A stretch of DNA of 33,438 nt. It comes from a virus. Both the position numbers and the translations under genes were made by a program. Shown one piece after another: positions 15,154 to 23,919 of the stretch. Position 1 is the stretch's first letter. The number at the start of each line of letters is the position of its first letter. Under the pieces are notes generated by a model, which was not told where the DNA came from, did no database searches, and worked only from the letters and a program-made list of their open reading frames with translations. The DNA is taken from the IMG/VR virus record IMGVR_UViG_3300006923_000077, positions 1 to 33,438 of that record. One strand, given 5' to 3'.

Positions 15154-15699
15154 TTAAGTTCCAAAGGGGTGGGCTAGCCACGTACCAGGGTTGCATTGTA
15201 AACCACCTGACCATGTTATACCAAACGGAGCCAAATCTATAGAGCCTGAACAACTTCCGGGAATAGCAACTGCAAAAGGGGAATCAGCGCGAATGGGATC
15301 GGAGGCATCATAATTGCTACACTCCCCATCACCTGTCGCCCTTAGTTTAAGTATCATTGTACAGGCTGCGGCATCTACAAGTAGGTAGAGTTTTCTGTTG
15401 TCAAAATCCCCACTACAAACTCCAGGAGAACCATAGACGTCATCCACAGACTCCCAGATGTTGAAATCAGTCCCTCCACAATTTGTAATGCCTGTATATG
15501 TTACAGGTTTTCTGACATTAAAAAGGGAGCAGCTTGAGCAGGAGCTATTTGAAAAGCCTGTCCCTTGTATGTCAAAGGTTGCTGGAAGCGTGCAAGAGCA
15601 TATTGTAGGTGGGGTGGGACCCGAAGCACCGCAACAACATCCATAGAATACGCCGCTGGCTCCAAAGATAACTCCATTTGCACCTACTGAGATTGCCAT
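15154..15699 (-). CDS. Cysteine-rich structural-type protein, 181 aa
   Basis: The product begins with a glycine-rich hydrophobic stretch (MAISVGANGVIFGASGVFYG), then CCC, CSC and CSSC clusters, and carries 13 cysteines in 181 residues. The rest is Ser/Thr/Gly/Asp-rich and probably beta. No known domain is recognised. It follows the FN3-like tail protein directly (the stop TAG is adjacent to its ATG) and precedes the GT-A gene. It is therefore probably a tail-tip component or a substrate of the neighbouring enzyme. So many cysteines suggest disulfides in the virion or metal binding. Confidence 0.65.
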   Translation of the reverse strand: MAISVGANGVIFGASGVFYGCCCGASGPTPPTICSCTLPATFDIQGTGFSNSSCSSCSLFNVRKPVTYTGITNCGGTDFNIWESVDDVYGSPGVCSGDFDNRKLYLLVDAAACTMILKLRATGDGECSNYDASDPIRADSPFAVAIPGSCSGSIDLAPFGITWSGGLQCNPGTWLAHPFGT

Positions 15700-17175
15700 C
15701 TAACTACAATCGTAAACAGAGAACTTCTTGAGACAACCGTCACTGTCTAAACCTAAGACGTAAGTTGGTATAGCAGAGGACCACACTACTGCGGAGAAGG
15801 GTCCATCGGGGCACTCATCCAACTTCATTTCTAAAACTTCATTGGTGATCGTCAGACCACTTCCATAGTTGATACCTAGTGAGCAAGTCTCTACGGCTTC
15901 TAGACCTCTTCGTGTTCCAGCTCGCCCAACTAAGTGTTCATTGTTGATAGTAACTAAACCTAACTCTTCCCCGAGGACGGTGAACCCACACCCGAACTGC
16001 ATGATAGCGCGAGACTCTAACTTGACAAGCTTACGAGGTCCCATGGGGATCGGTGTGTAACTGCTGTAGTTGGATTTGCTACCGCAAGTGTACTCCTCTG
16101 AAAAGGTGTAACTCACTTGCACTGTAGGTCCTGCGGCTAAGACACTGGCTACATCGCCATAGTACGTTTCAGAGATCATTGCCCCTCCGTAGAATTGACC
16201 ACTACTGGAGTAGGATATAATACCCATATCCACTACAGAAGGTAGACTCAAACCGGGCCAAATAGCAAGATCGAGTTCAGGGTCATCGTGCATGATGGGG
16301 TCTATGCTTTCCAGGGCATACCCATCATGGCACAAATACATATTCTGTAGCCAAGGCTTTTGGTTAGGCTTCACATCACAATCTAGGTGGATCTCTTTTT
16401 TCTCTGTGCATACAAACTGCCCGCCATTGACGTTGTCGGTGAAGGTAGCTTTGGCTACCAATTCAAATTGTTGGGACTGGGTTCCGTTAGTCTCTAGTGT
16501 AGCCTTTAGGTCTGTGGATTGCTTGATAGTGACTGCGGGGATAGCTTCATCTGGATCTTGGACTATCGACCAAGCAACTCCGTCAAGTGTTGCAATCTCC
16601 CTCCCTGTAGAATCTTTACAGTCCCATTCTGTATTAAGTTTGTAGGAGGTCTTGTCCTGGCATAACATATCTGCCAGACCTTGCAGCTTCATCTTGACGT
16701 TGAAGAGTTTACACTTCTGGTCGCCACTCTTTCCTCCACTCGGTTGACTATCCCCTCCTCCTGAAGCTTGCCCTGGCTCGCAATCGTAGGTTACGGTTCG
16801 GGTTTGGGACAACTCGGAAAAGCTACCCGCCTCATCGATAGCTTGTACTCGCCAAGAGATCTCATCCCCCATCCGAATGTCAGAAATCAATTGGAGGTTA
16901 TAAGAAGTGCCAGCCTGTTTGACCGACTTCGTAGTAGGTCCTACGAAATTTGAGTTGAGGGACCACTGCAGAACATATTTAGTGGCACCTGTAACGGCGT
17001 TCCACGTAAGAACTATCTCAGAGTTTGAGGAACCGAACGTCATGTAAGGACAGATCGTAGAACCATCGTTAGGTGACGTCAGTACAGGAGCGTCCAGAAG
17101 TCCGTCAGACTTCCAAGTAGTCGCAGGCTCGGCTGAGACTATAGCAATCTTCTGACGAATCTTAGGGTCAACCAC
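15700..17175 (-). CDS. Tail protein with FN3-like domain
   Basis: This 491-residue protein has a fibronectin type III-like domain at about 28-132 (PVLTSPNDGSTI..., VLTWNAVTGATKYVLQWS, ISWRVQAIDEAG), a Gly/Ser linker near 135-150 and two further beta-rich, cysteine-containing regions. It starts with GTG one base inside the upstream stop, after a good GGAGGT ribosome binding site. FN3-like domains are common in surface-exposed phage tail proteins, where they bind sugars or stiffen the structure. By position it belongs to the distal tail or tip. The C-terminal two thirds match nothing I know. Confidence 0.65.
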   Translation of the reverse strand: MVDPKIRQKIAIVSAEPATTWKSDGLLDAPVLTSPNDGSTICPYMTFGSSNSEIVLTWNAVTGATKYVLQWSLNSNFVGPTTKSVKQAGTSYNLQLISDIRMGDEISWRVQAIDEAGSFSELSQTRTVTYDCEPGQASGGGDSQPSGGKSGDQKCKLFNVKMKLQGLADMLCQDKTSYKLNTEWDCKDSTGREIATLDGVAWSIVQDPDEAIPAVTIKQSTDLKATLETNGTQSQQFELVAKATFTDNVNGGQFVCTEKKEIHLDCDVKPNQKPWLQNMYLCHDGYALESIDPIMHDDPELDLAIWPGLSLPSVVDMGIISYSSSGQFYGGAMISETYYGDVASVLAAGPTVQVSYTFSEEYTCGSKSNYSSYTPIPMGPRKLVKLESRAIMQFGCGFTVLGEELGLVTINNEHLVGRAGTRRGLEAVETCSLGINYGSGLTITNEVLEMKLDECPDGPFSAVVWSSAIPTYVLGLDSDGCLKKFSVYDCS

Positions 17176-17570
17176 TACACACCTCCGCAGGCAAGGGCAG
17201 AGTATTCAGTAGTGACAGAGATAACCTGGAACATTCCCGAGACCGAGAAGATCCTTCCCCTAACAGTAGGAGAATCCAATTGGACAAATTGAACTTGAAG
17301 GTCATCATCCCAGTAACCGGTGAATTGGTACTCGGTGAGGGACGCGGTATTGTAAAGGTCATAGAGGACTTTGAATTCGGCGGGTGTTGCAACTTGGATA
17401 GTCCAAGACAGTGTACCATCTCCATGCACAATTAAATCATCCGCTTCCTGAAGAATTACCGCACCTGCTGTGGGTGTGGTCGTCATCCTCTTCCGGGGAA
17501 CGTATAAGCTGTAGCTAAAGGATAAAGGTAGGTTGACCGAATTAAGAGTTGCTTGATACGCCATTGCCAT
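17175..17570 (-). CDS. Minor tail protein downstream of tape measure
   Basis: The 131-residue beta-rich protein lies directly after the tape measure, the usual place of the distal tail or minor tail protein. It has the alternating pattern of a tail-tube-like or distal-tail fold (LPLSFSYSLYVPRKR, DGTLSWTIQVATPAEFKVLYDLYN, FQVISVTTEYSALACGG). The ATG overlaps the tape measure stop (TAATG) and has an AGGAG site. Assignment is by position and general fold, not by a diagnostic motif. Confidence 0.6.
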   Translation of the reverse strand: MAMAYQATLNSVNLPLSFSYSLYVPRKRMTTTPTAGAVILQEADDLIVHGDGTLSWTIQVATPAEFKVLYDLYNTASLTEYQFTGYWDDDLQVQFVQLDSPTVRGRIFSVSGMFQVISVTTEYSALACGGV

Positions 17571-20500
17571 TAGACTTCTCCTACAGACATGTTAGCACTT
17601 GAGATTGCCTTTCCGATGTGACGAGTCACGTTATCCATATCTACGTTGTTGTTGATGTCCATTCGGACTGTGCGGTTATCATTGTTATTGGTAGTTGTAC
17701 CCCCACCTCCTCCACCAGAAGGAGCTTGCCCGCCTAGTCCCATGTAATGGGAGGGTGCAAGTCGCCCTAATTGTGGACCCTTCTTTGCCAAGGTATCAAC
17801 CATTCTATCGATACCTCCGGAGACGACTGCCACGTTGGAATCCCAAGTCTGTACTAAGGAGGGACTATGGGTCTTGTTCTTATCCATCTCCCCTTTGATT
17901 TCAGACATAGTCTTCGCTACCGCTGCGACCATTCTTTGGGAGTTTACTGCCCATCCCTCAAGGAACGCATTGACCCAGTGGACGGGTGCGGCTCGGAAGT
18001 CGTTCATCACTTGGATCATGCTGGCTCGCACAGCCAACTGCATCTGGTGGACACGTTTTTGCACCTCATCGATTTTGGCTTGGACTATAGCAGGATCACC
18101 ACCCGCACCTCCTACAGCTCCCGCGACTTGAGCCTCCTGGGCTCGCTTCTGCGCGAACTGATTTACGAGTTGACCTCGGGTTCGCATACGCTCAATAACT
18201 GCGTCCAGGCGTTTGACCTCGGTGTCATTACCATGACCTAAAGCCTTAGCCCGTCGCTGCTCAAGTCTTTCCAGGTTTTGCTGGAAGCGTACTGCTGTGT
18301 CAGCAGCTCGCATAGCCAGAGCCTCTTGCTGGAAACGTATGTAGTAGAGACCTTGGTAAAGAAGTATCAATTTCTGGACACTGTCCACCTGCTTGAGGAG
18401 AGCATCGGTAACTCGCTTCTCAAGGTCCGCTTCGTTCTTTGCTACGTCAGGCTTCTTACCAAGTTTCTTATCGGCATCTTTAGCCATAGCCTCTTGGGCT
18501 TTTTGGATACGATCTCTGGCTTGAGCTGCCAATAGTTCTTCGTTTTTGCGAGCCTGCTCTCCTACGATTCCAAGCTCTTTCATCTTGGCTCGCTCTTGCT
18601 CAAGGATCTTCTCGTTCTCTAGCTTGGCAGCTTCTACCCGATTTCCTTTACGCTTGGCTTCCTCGATCTTTAATTGTCGGTTGAAGTTCTTGCGGTCCTC
18701 TCCTTGCTTTCTAATTTTCTCCTTCTCAGCTTCGGCCTCTTTCTTCTTCTTCTCAGCCACAGCCTTTGTCTCTTCTTCCACTTCCTTACGTCGTTGCGCT
18801 TCGTTGGCGCGAGCTGCCTCCTGATTCTCTACTATGCCTGCTCTCGCATCTGCTATCTGCTGTGTTAATGCCGCTATTTTTTCCAAGTTCTCCTTGGTTC
18901 TCTCCTGCTCTTCTAGAAGTTTCTTCTGGGCTTTAAGATCTTCAAGGACTACCAGCATTTTCTCCCTGGCTAACCTCAAAGCTTCAGATCTCTCATTCTT
19001 CTCATCATCAATCTTGGCTATAGTTTTGTCCAAACCTTCCAGCTCTGCATCTCGAATATCTTTGAGGAGGTCTTTGTAATCCTCTGCTCCTTCTGCCAAC
19101 TCCTCTTGGGCAGCTATGAGTTCCTGCTGGGCAAGTCTCTGGTTAACCCAAGCCTCTGTTATCGCCTCAGAGGCTAAGACCCCGTCATTCCTCATCTTCC
19201 TAACAAACTCTAGATACTCTTGGTTGTGATCATTAACGATCTGTAACTGTGTTTTGTAACCCTTTAATGTCAATTCAGCTTGGGCAAGGGCGTCAGCCGC
19301 TTCTTTACGTGCATCGAGGTCATCCCCCGCCATTCGCAGTGTAGTCCGGGCTAGCTTAACTTCTTTCTCTTGTTGGGCTATATGATACTCGTGGACCTCT
19401 ATCTGCTCTTTGACGGTTCGTTCGGTGTCTTGGACTACAATTCTTAAAGTCTTTGCAACTTTAAGACTCTTCAAGCCTACTTCGTATTGCTTCTCCCGAT
19501 TGGCAAGATCCGCTTCCAGTAAGGTCTTTGTTTCCCCATCTTCCAACCTGTTTATTGTCCGTTTAAGAGTAATCATCGTCATCATCTGCTCGTCTAAGCT
19601 TGCGGTTAAATCCTCAACGGATTTCCCACCCTCTTCCCAACTCTCCGTCAACTCATTAAGTTTTGTTCCTGTCAGCGATGCACTCTTCCCTAGATCATCA
19701 TAAAACGAGGCAGCGTCTCTAACCTCTTTACCCATCCTCTTGGCACCGTCTGAGTGCTGCATCCAGTCAAGCTGGTTCATCTGCTCGGCAGTCATACCCA
19801 TACTGGCAGCCATGTCCGAAAAGGATTGGCCTACCTTTTTTGAGTCGTCCGCTAGAAGACCAAACCAAACTAAGAGCCTTTTTGCCAAGCCAAGTAGGAA
19901 GCTTAAACCACCTATCACTATCCAAATAGGTGAGGTGAGTGCCACAATAGAGCCTATCAAGGCTCCCCCGAGAATAGCTGCGAGTCCTACAAGAATGGCT
20001 GTGAGGTATTTTACAACTATAGCGACCCCTTCTATAACTATATAGAAACCTTCCCACCCTCCTACAGCCCAGAGTACAGCCTTCATCACCGTTGCCATAA
20101 CGGTGCCTACGACCTTCAGACCTAAGTATAGACCTTCTAAGAAAGCCTTACCTATATCCCACACAGCCTTTGCCACTACGTTCAGCACCTCGGTAAAGAA
20201 CTCAAAGTCTGCAACCATTACTGCTATAATTGCAACCAGGGGTGATAAGAGAACTAAGAGTGCTGCAGCCCCTATAAGAAAGGCTTCCCAGAAAACGACT
20301 ACCAACGTGATGACTGGAATCAAGGCACCAAGGGCTGTAAGCAAAGCCCCTGCTACTCCAAGGACAACAGAGAGTGCTGCCGCTGCTGCTCCAAAAATTG
20401 CAACAGACTTTACAAAGGAGGCCACTACGTCCTTGTTAGCTTTCGCCCACTCATTGAAGGATCTTACTACACCCGTTATCTTGTCTAATGCTTTCTGCAA

Positions 20501-21589
20501 AGCGCCTTGGAAGGTTTGGAAAATTGTGATCCCCAAGCCTTGGATGATCGATTTAAGCTCGGTGAACGAGCCTATGACGGAGTCCATGCGGATCTCTGCC
20601 ATGGTTCTTGCGGCACCTGTAGCACCTTCTATGTGTCCCTGAATCTTCTTCATCGCATCAGAACCTTGGTTCTTCAGCGCAAGCATTTGTCTACCGGCAC
20701 GAACACCAAAGATCATCAAAGTGTCAGTGGCACTGATGTTGGCGTCTTCAAAAGTTTCAACAATCTCCGTAAGAGATTTGATTTCAGGGTTGATGTCTTG
20801 GATCGTGAGTCCGTACTTCCCTAAAGTCTCCTGGGCTTTCTTTGTACCCTTAGAGGCTTGGGATAATACTTGACCAAGTCCCGCACCTGAAACAGAACCT
20901 TTGATACCTGCATTGGCTAGGACACCAAGGGCTGCTGCAGTTTCTTCAAGAGATTGACCAAAGGCTTCTGCGATTGGTGCAGCTAGTTGGAAAGAGAACC
21001 CCAGCTTTTCAACAGAGGTGTTAGTGTTTGCTGCAGTAACGGCGATGACGTCAGTAACACGAGCTAGATTAGAAGCCTCGATGTTAAAGGCTCGCATCGT
21101 ATCTACTGCGATTTCAGAGGCTCGTGCAAGTTCAAGGTTACCTGCTGCAGCAAGATTAAGAACCTCGCCTACACCAGCTAATACCTCCTCAGTGTTCAGA
21201 CCCGCTAACGCCATGAACTTCATGGCTTCTGCAACCTCTGTTGCTGTAAAGCGAGTAGTCTCTCCTAACTCTTGGGCCTTTGCTGTTAGCTTGGCAAAGT
21301 TCGCGGCGGCGTCTGTGCTTGCCTCGCTGGCATCCTTCATCACCGCTTTGACATCTTGCATCGCCTGTTGGAATTTACCACCCAGGAGTACGATGGGAGT
21401 CAGGGCAGCGGCGACCGCTAGAGAGAAGTTACGAAGACCTCGACTTGCACTTGTAAGGGCAGAGCCTACCTGCGTGGCTGCTGCCCCCAACTTCTGCATA
21501 CTTGCCTGAACGGTTGTTGCACCGTTTTGGATCTGCCGTACCCCTGTCATGGAGATGTGCAGAATCGCTTGACCTAATTTACTCGCCAT
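17570..21589 (-). CDS. Tape measure protein (TP901 family)
   Basis: At 1339 residues this is the largest gene in the window. The N-terminal 60-340 region matches the TP901 tape measure core (FQQAMQDVKAVMKDASE, LGETTRFTATEVAEAMKFMALAG, NTNTSVEKLGFSFQLAAPIAEAFG). Long hydrophobic helices follow at about 390-580, then extended Glu/Lys/Arg-rich coiled coils at about 690-1150 and a Gly/Asn-rich end. It sets tail length. Using the known relation of about 1.5 angstroms per residue, the tail would be near 200 nm. It starts immediately after the chaperone frame ends. The hydrophobic part may help DNA cross the host membrane. Confidence 0.97.
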   Translation of the reverse strand: MASKLGQAILHISMTGVRQIQNGATTVQASMQKLGAAATQVGSALTSASRGLRNFSLAVAAALTPIVLLGGKFQQAMQDVKAVMKDASEASTDAAANFAKLTAKAQELGETTRFTATEVAEAMKFMALAGLNTEEVLAGVGEVLNLAAAGNLELARASEIAVDTMRAFNIEASNLARVTDVIAVTAANTNTSVEKLGFSFQLAAPIAEAFGQSLEETAAALGVLANAGIKGSVSGAGLGQVLSQASKGTKKAQETLGKYGLTIQDINPEIKSLTEIVETFEDANISATDTLMIFGVRAGRQMLALKNQGSDAMKKIQGHIEGATGAARTMAEIRMDSVIGSFTELKSIIQGLGITIFQTFQGALQKALDKITGVVRSFNEWAKANKDVVASFVKSVAIFGAAAAALSVVLGVAGALLTALGALIPVITLVVVFWEAFLIGAAALLVLLSPLVAIIAVMVADFEFFTEVLNVVAKAVWDIGKAFLEGLYLGLKVVGTVMATVMKAVLWAVGGWEGFYIVIEGVAIVVKYLTAILVGLAAILGGALIGSIVALTSPIWIVIGGLSFLLGLAKRLLVWFGLLADDSKKVGQSFSDMAASMGMTAEQMNQLDWMQHSDGAKRMGKEVRDAASFYDDLGKSASLTGTKLNELTESWEEGGKSVEDLTASLDEQMMTMITLKRTINRLEDGETKTLLEADLANREKQYEVGLKSLKVAKTLRIVVQDTERTVKEQIEVHEYHIAQQEKEVKLARTTLRMAGDDLDARKEAADALAQAELTLKGYKTQLQIVNDHNQEYLEFVRKMRNDGVLASEAITEAWVNQRLAQQELIAAQEELAEGAEDYKDLLKDIRDAELEGLDKTIAKIDDEKNERSEALRLAREKMLVVLEDLKAQKKLLEEQERTKENLEKIAALTQQIADARAGIVENQEAARANEAQRRKEVEEETKAVAEKKKKEAEAEKEKIRKQGEDRKNFNRQLKIEEAKRKGNRVEAAKLENEKILEQERAKMKELGIVGEQARKNEELLAAQARDRIQKAQEAMAKDADKKLGKKPDVAKNEADLEKRVTDALLKQVDSVQKLILLYQGLYYIRFQQEALAMRAADTAVRFQQNLERLEQRRAKALGHGNDTEVKRLDAVIERMRTRGQLVNQFAQKRAQEAQVAGAVGGAGGDPAIVQAKIDEVQKRVHQMQLAVRASMIQVMNDFRAAPVHWVNAFLEGWAVNSQRMVAAVAKTMSEIKGEMDKNKTHSPSLVQTWDSNVAVVSGGIDRMVDTLAKKGPQLGRLAPSHYMGLGGQAPSGGGGGGTTTNNNDNRTVRMDINNNVDMDNVTRHIGKAISSANMSVGEV

Positions 21590-21997
21590 CTAAAAATCCT
21601 CATGTACTGCCATGTCTGTAGGCAAAGTTGCCCTATCTTCATGGTCGTCGAGGCTCGTCGATGGTTTGAGTGAATCTAAGAATTGGGAATACTCCCGCTC
21701 CTTAGCATGCTGGGCATACCGGATACTGTCCGCTGCTATGCGGCGTTCCTCGTACTTCCTAGTCGAAATACTTCTGCCCCACTCACCAAGCTGAAAATAA
21801 GTAGCTCGGTAAACGAGGTCAGGACTCCAACTATACTCAGAGCCAAATTGGTCTACCAAATCCGCTACAGAGTTGGCAAGGTTTCGTTCGTCTGGTCCTC
21901 CAGTGCTTCGTCCGTCGTCGGGGCTTGGTCCGTCTTCCCCGATTGGAAGATCTTGTCCATCCCCATCATCATAAAAAGTTCTTTCATCTCCTCCCAA
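21590..21997 (-). CDS. Tail assembly chaperone, T-like extension reached by -1 frameshift
   Basis: This frame overlaps the upstream chaperone gene by 133 bases and lies in the -1 frame. It opens only one codon before a TTG at 21997 and has no proper start, so it should be made as a fusion, as gpGT is in phage lambda. Its own part (about 130 residues) is acidic at first (DDGDGQDLPIGED) and then helical. Candidate slip sites in the overlap are CTTTTTA (21978-21972) and GGGGAAG (21940-21934). Neither is a perfect two-tRNA heptamer. It ends one base before the tape measure start, which is the expected position. Confidence 0.75.
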   Translation of the reverse strand: MGGDERTFYDDGDGQDLPIGEDGPSPDDGRSTGGPDERNLANSVADLVDQFGSEYSWSPDLVYRATYFQLGEWGRSISTRKYEERRIAADSIRYAQHAKEREYSQFLDSLKPSTSLDDHEDRATLPTDMAVHEDF

Positions 21998-22359
21998 TCA
22001 ATAACTGCCTTTGCAGCTTCGATCAGTTTCATCCAGTCCAAGAGCGGTCGCTCTTCCCAGAACTTTGAGTCCTCTTGGGTGATGACGCCTGCTACAGAGC
22101 GTAAAGCAGGTGCAGTGGATTGGTCAGCAAGAATGCTACCAATAACGATGATCGGGTTGGCTTCGTCGTCGCCCATCATCCCAATGGTGGCAATGATCCG
22201 TACAAGGCTGTTTGCGCACTTGACAGTATCCTCCATTGAGAGTTCCCGTACAGTTAGTGTAGTTCCATCTTTGAGTGTGATCTCTCGCCCGCTGTTCAGC
22301 ATGCGTTCTGTAACTGTGACTTCTTCTGTGGGCTTTGCAGCCTTTTTCTTCTTAGCCAT
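21865..22359 (-). CDS. Tail assembly chaperone, G-like
   Basis: The 164-residue protein starts with a Lys-rich stretch (MAKKKKAAKPTEE) and is mostly helical after residue 45 (LSMEDTVKCANSLVRIIATIGM, DWMKLIEAAKAVIDWEEMKELF). It lies just upstream of the tape measure and overlaps the T-like frame, the classic layout of lambda gpG/gpGT. These proteins coat the tape measure and recruit tail tube subunits during assembly and are not in the mature virion. The ATG overlaps the preceding stop (TAATG). Function is inferred from gene order and the frameshift layout. Confidence 0.8.
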   Translation of the reverse strand: MAKKKKAAKPTEEVTVTERMLNSGREITLKDGTTLTVRELSMEDTVKCANSLVRIIATIGMMGDDEANPIIVIGSILADQSTAPALRSVAGVITQEDSKFWEERPLLDWMKLIEAAKAVIDWEEMKELFMMMGMDKIFQSGKTDQAPTTDEALEDQTNETLPTL

Positions 22360-22643
22360 TAGGCGCTCCGTATCGGTTTCTTTTTCACTCGATACAGAAC
22401 ATCCCGCAGGTTGTTTTGCTTCTGCACGAACAACTGGGGTTCGACGGAAGCTTTGCCGTTTGCGTGATCTCGAAGGATCTCGGTTAGGCGCTGGTCTGCG
22501 AAAGGTAAGTTGAATGTGAAGTAGAAGGCGTCAACCTTCTGGCGACCTTTGGACATCTCGGGGACGACGTTGATAAAGTCAACGCCCTCAAGGGTCCAAA
22601 CGTATGCTGCCATATTCAAATCTTTGGTTCTGTACTCGAACAT
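22359..22643 (-). CDS. Hypothetical tail-module protein, 94 aa
   Basis: The 94-residue product (begins MFEYRTKDLNMAAYVWTLEG) appears beta-rich at the start and helical near LTEILRDHANG, with a basic end (RVKKKPIRSA). It lies between a probable virion protein and the tail chaperones. The first ATG is supported by AGGA about ten bases upstream. A later methionine at codon 11 is possible. No family recognised. Confidence 0.65.
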   Translation of the reverse strand: MFEYRTKDLNMAAYVWTLEGVDFINVVPEMSKGRQKVDAFYFTFNLPFADQRLTEILRDHANGKASVEPQLFVQKQNNLRDVLYRVKKKPIRSA

Positions 22644-22683
22644 TAAAATTTAATCCTGTTACTCTTGTTCAAAATCTTACTAC

Positions 22684-22701
22684 CCCGCCACGATTGACGG
22701 G
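22684..22701 (-). terminator. Hairpin, possible weak terminator after the 137-aa gene
   Basis: On the minus strand CCCGTC and GGCGGG pair (one G-U) around a six-base loop, seven bases past the stop of the 137-residue gene. Only a short ATTTTG follows, so termination would be weak. It could instead protect the upstream message from 3' decay. Confidence 0.35.
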
Positions 22702-22707
22702 ATAGGC

Positions 22708-23121
22708 TTACACTACGTCTGCGTAAGGCTTGGAAACGGTGATACCCGTAGTTGTCAACGAAGTAGTCGTGATGGAAGGCGTAGTTGCCGTACCTGCACT
22801 CTTGCTCCAGACCCAACCGTAGAAACCATCGCCTGGGGGACGATTAGCATTGCTGCCGCCGATGTCATCAGAGTTGCTGTCGTTACCGACTGAAACACTG
22901 TTGGTCACGAGTTGAGCAGCGTTGGTAGACAACCACTGATCAATTGCATCACCAATAACTGCACGAGTCATCTTCATGGACGTCAACAGACCTTTAGGAT
23001 CTGTAACAGTCATCACGATAGTGCCCGAATCAACGGAAGGCGTGACAGTGAAGTCAATCCAACTCGCTTCTTTATCGGCGTAGTTATGACCTGCGCCCGC
23101 ACTAGGTTCTGAGAAAACCAT
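22708..23121 (-). CDS. Probable virion protein, 137 aa
   Basis: The product (begins MVFSEPSAGAGHNYADKEAS) has beta-rich segments (WIDFTVTPSVDSGTIVMTVTD) and a Ser/Thr-rich C-terminus (SAGTATTPSITTTSLTTTG) typical of virion surface or tube proteins. It has a strong ribosome binding site (AGGAGA) and is bracketed by hairpins at 23150-23169 and 22684-22701. That suggests a stable, heavily translated message. By position it could be a second tail tube or decoration protein. No family recognised. Confidence 0.6.
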   Translation of the reverse strand: MVFSEPSAGAGHNYADKEASWIDFTVTPSVDSGTIVMTVTDPKGLLTSMKMTRAVIGDAIDQWLSTNAAQLVTNSVSVGNDSNSDDIGGSNANRPPGDGFYGWVWSKSAGTATTPSITTTSLTTTGITVSKPYADVV

Positions 23122-23149
23122 GGTATGGTTCTCCTTTCAAAAAAGTAAG

Positions 23150-23169
23150 TTCTCCTAACAAGAGGAGAA
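23150..23169 (-). promoter_or_regulatory. Leader hairpin before the 137-aa virion gene
   Basis: The minus strand reads TTCTCCT, a six-base loop, AGGAGAA, a perfect seven-pair stem. Eight bases later comes TTTTTT and then the real ribosome binding site. It may be a partial terminator or a 5' stabiliser that shields the message of a highly expressed gene. Its 3' arm imitates a ribosome binding site. Confidence 0.5.
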
Positions 23170-23174
23170 ACGAA

Positions 23175-23420
23175 TTAAAGTTGGCCTTCTTTGAAGAGCC
23201 GTAAAGCATCTCGCCTGACACGTCGTCGCGAGATGTGTCGGTTGCTTAGGCTGGCAGAGACTGCCGCCAAACAATCGAACAGTTGCCCTGCAGTGGGAGA
23301 CGCCGAATTGTCTCGGCGTTCGCCGGGAACTCGGAAGTTCTGCACTTCAGGTTGGGTGTTAATCGACACACCTGTAAGGTACGTCTTCACCGCATCGTAA
23401 ACTTCATCAGAGTTAGCCAC
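23175..23420 (-). CDS. Hypothetical protein, 81 aa, in tail module
   Basis: The 81-residue protein begins MANSDEVYDAVKTYLTGVS and ends with an Arg-rich helical stretch (SNRHISRRRVRRDALRLFKEG). It has no metal motif or membrane segment. It lies between the tail tube gene and the 137-residue gene. The ATG is preceded by AAGGAGG. Function unknown; the basic end suggests contact with DNA or with an acidic partner during assembly. Confidence 0.65.
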   Translation of the reverse strand: MANSDEVYDAVKTYLTGVSINTQPEVQNFRVPGERRDNSASPTAGQLFDCLAAVSASLSNRHISRRRVRRDALRLFKEGQL

Positions 23421-23434
23421 AATGACCTCCTTCT

Positions 23435-23914
23435 TTAGCTGTCCACGATTGTTCCGAAATTGCCCGAGGTGTCTTTCAACACTTCAAACTGAATCTCGAA
23501 TCGAACTTCCTCTTCCCGCTGCATGTTGTATTCACGGTTATCAAACGTGATGCACTTAGGGAATGTGAATGTTCGGGTTCCACAATTAGGGCTTGAGCCG
23601 GTGATTACCAAGGCTACTTCGTCAACCCAGCAAGAGTCGTTGTACCCAAGGGTCAACGTCGAGCCAGAAAGATTGGCAACAGGTAACATGAACGCAATTC
23701 GCAACTGCTCCAAACTCACTTCGAGAATGGTAGTAGTAACATACATACGCTCAACGGATCGAGCTTTCTTCACAACACCTGCGGCTTGATCGGCAATCAC
23801 TTCGATGTACTCGGGTTCGTGACGAACCGTCGTGCCACCCATCGTGTAGCCAATATCAGTACCGTTGATTGTGATCGAAGCGGAACCAATGATAATATTG
23901 TCTGCGTCAGCCAT
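23435..23914 (-). CDS. Major tail tube protein
   Basis: The 159-residue protein has the typical opening of siphophage tube proteins: ADNIIIGSASITINGTDIGYTMGGTTV, then EPEYIEVIADQAAGVVKK, a long beta segment VERMYVTTTILEVSLEQLRIAFML and a C-terminal RFEIQFEVLKD. Length and pattern fit tube proteins that form hexameric rings around the tape measure. It follows the tail-completion genes and precedes the chaperones, the standard order. The ATG has AGGAG eight bases upstream. Confidence 0.82.
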   Translation of the reverse strand: MADADNIIIGSASITINGTDIGYTMGGTTVRHEPEYIEVIADQAAGVVKKARSVERMYVTTTILEVSLEQLRIAFMLPVANLSGSTLTLGYNDSCWVDEVALVITGSSPNCGTRTFTFPKCITFDNREYNMQREEEVRFEIQFEVLKDTSGNFGTIVDS

Positions 23915-23919
23915 AGAAT

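Noticed and set aside
20103-20642. Long plus-strand frames opposite the tape measure and the fibre gene (also 28524-28991, 29049-29516 and 30042-30449)
   Set aside because: They mirror repetitive or alanine-rich minus-strand coding sequence, have no ribosome binding sites and no domains. All credible genes are on the minus strand.
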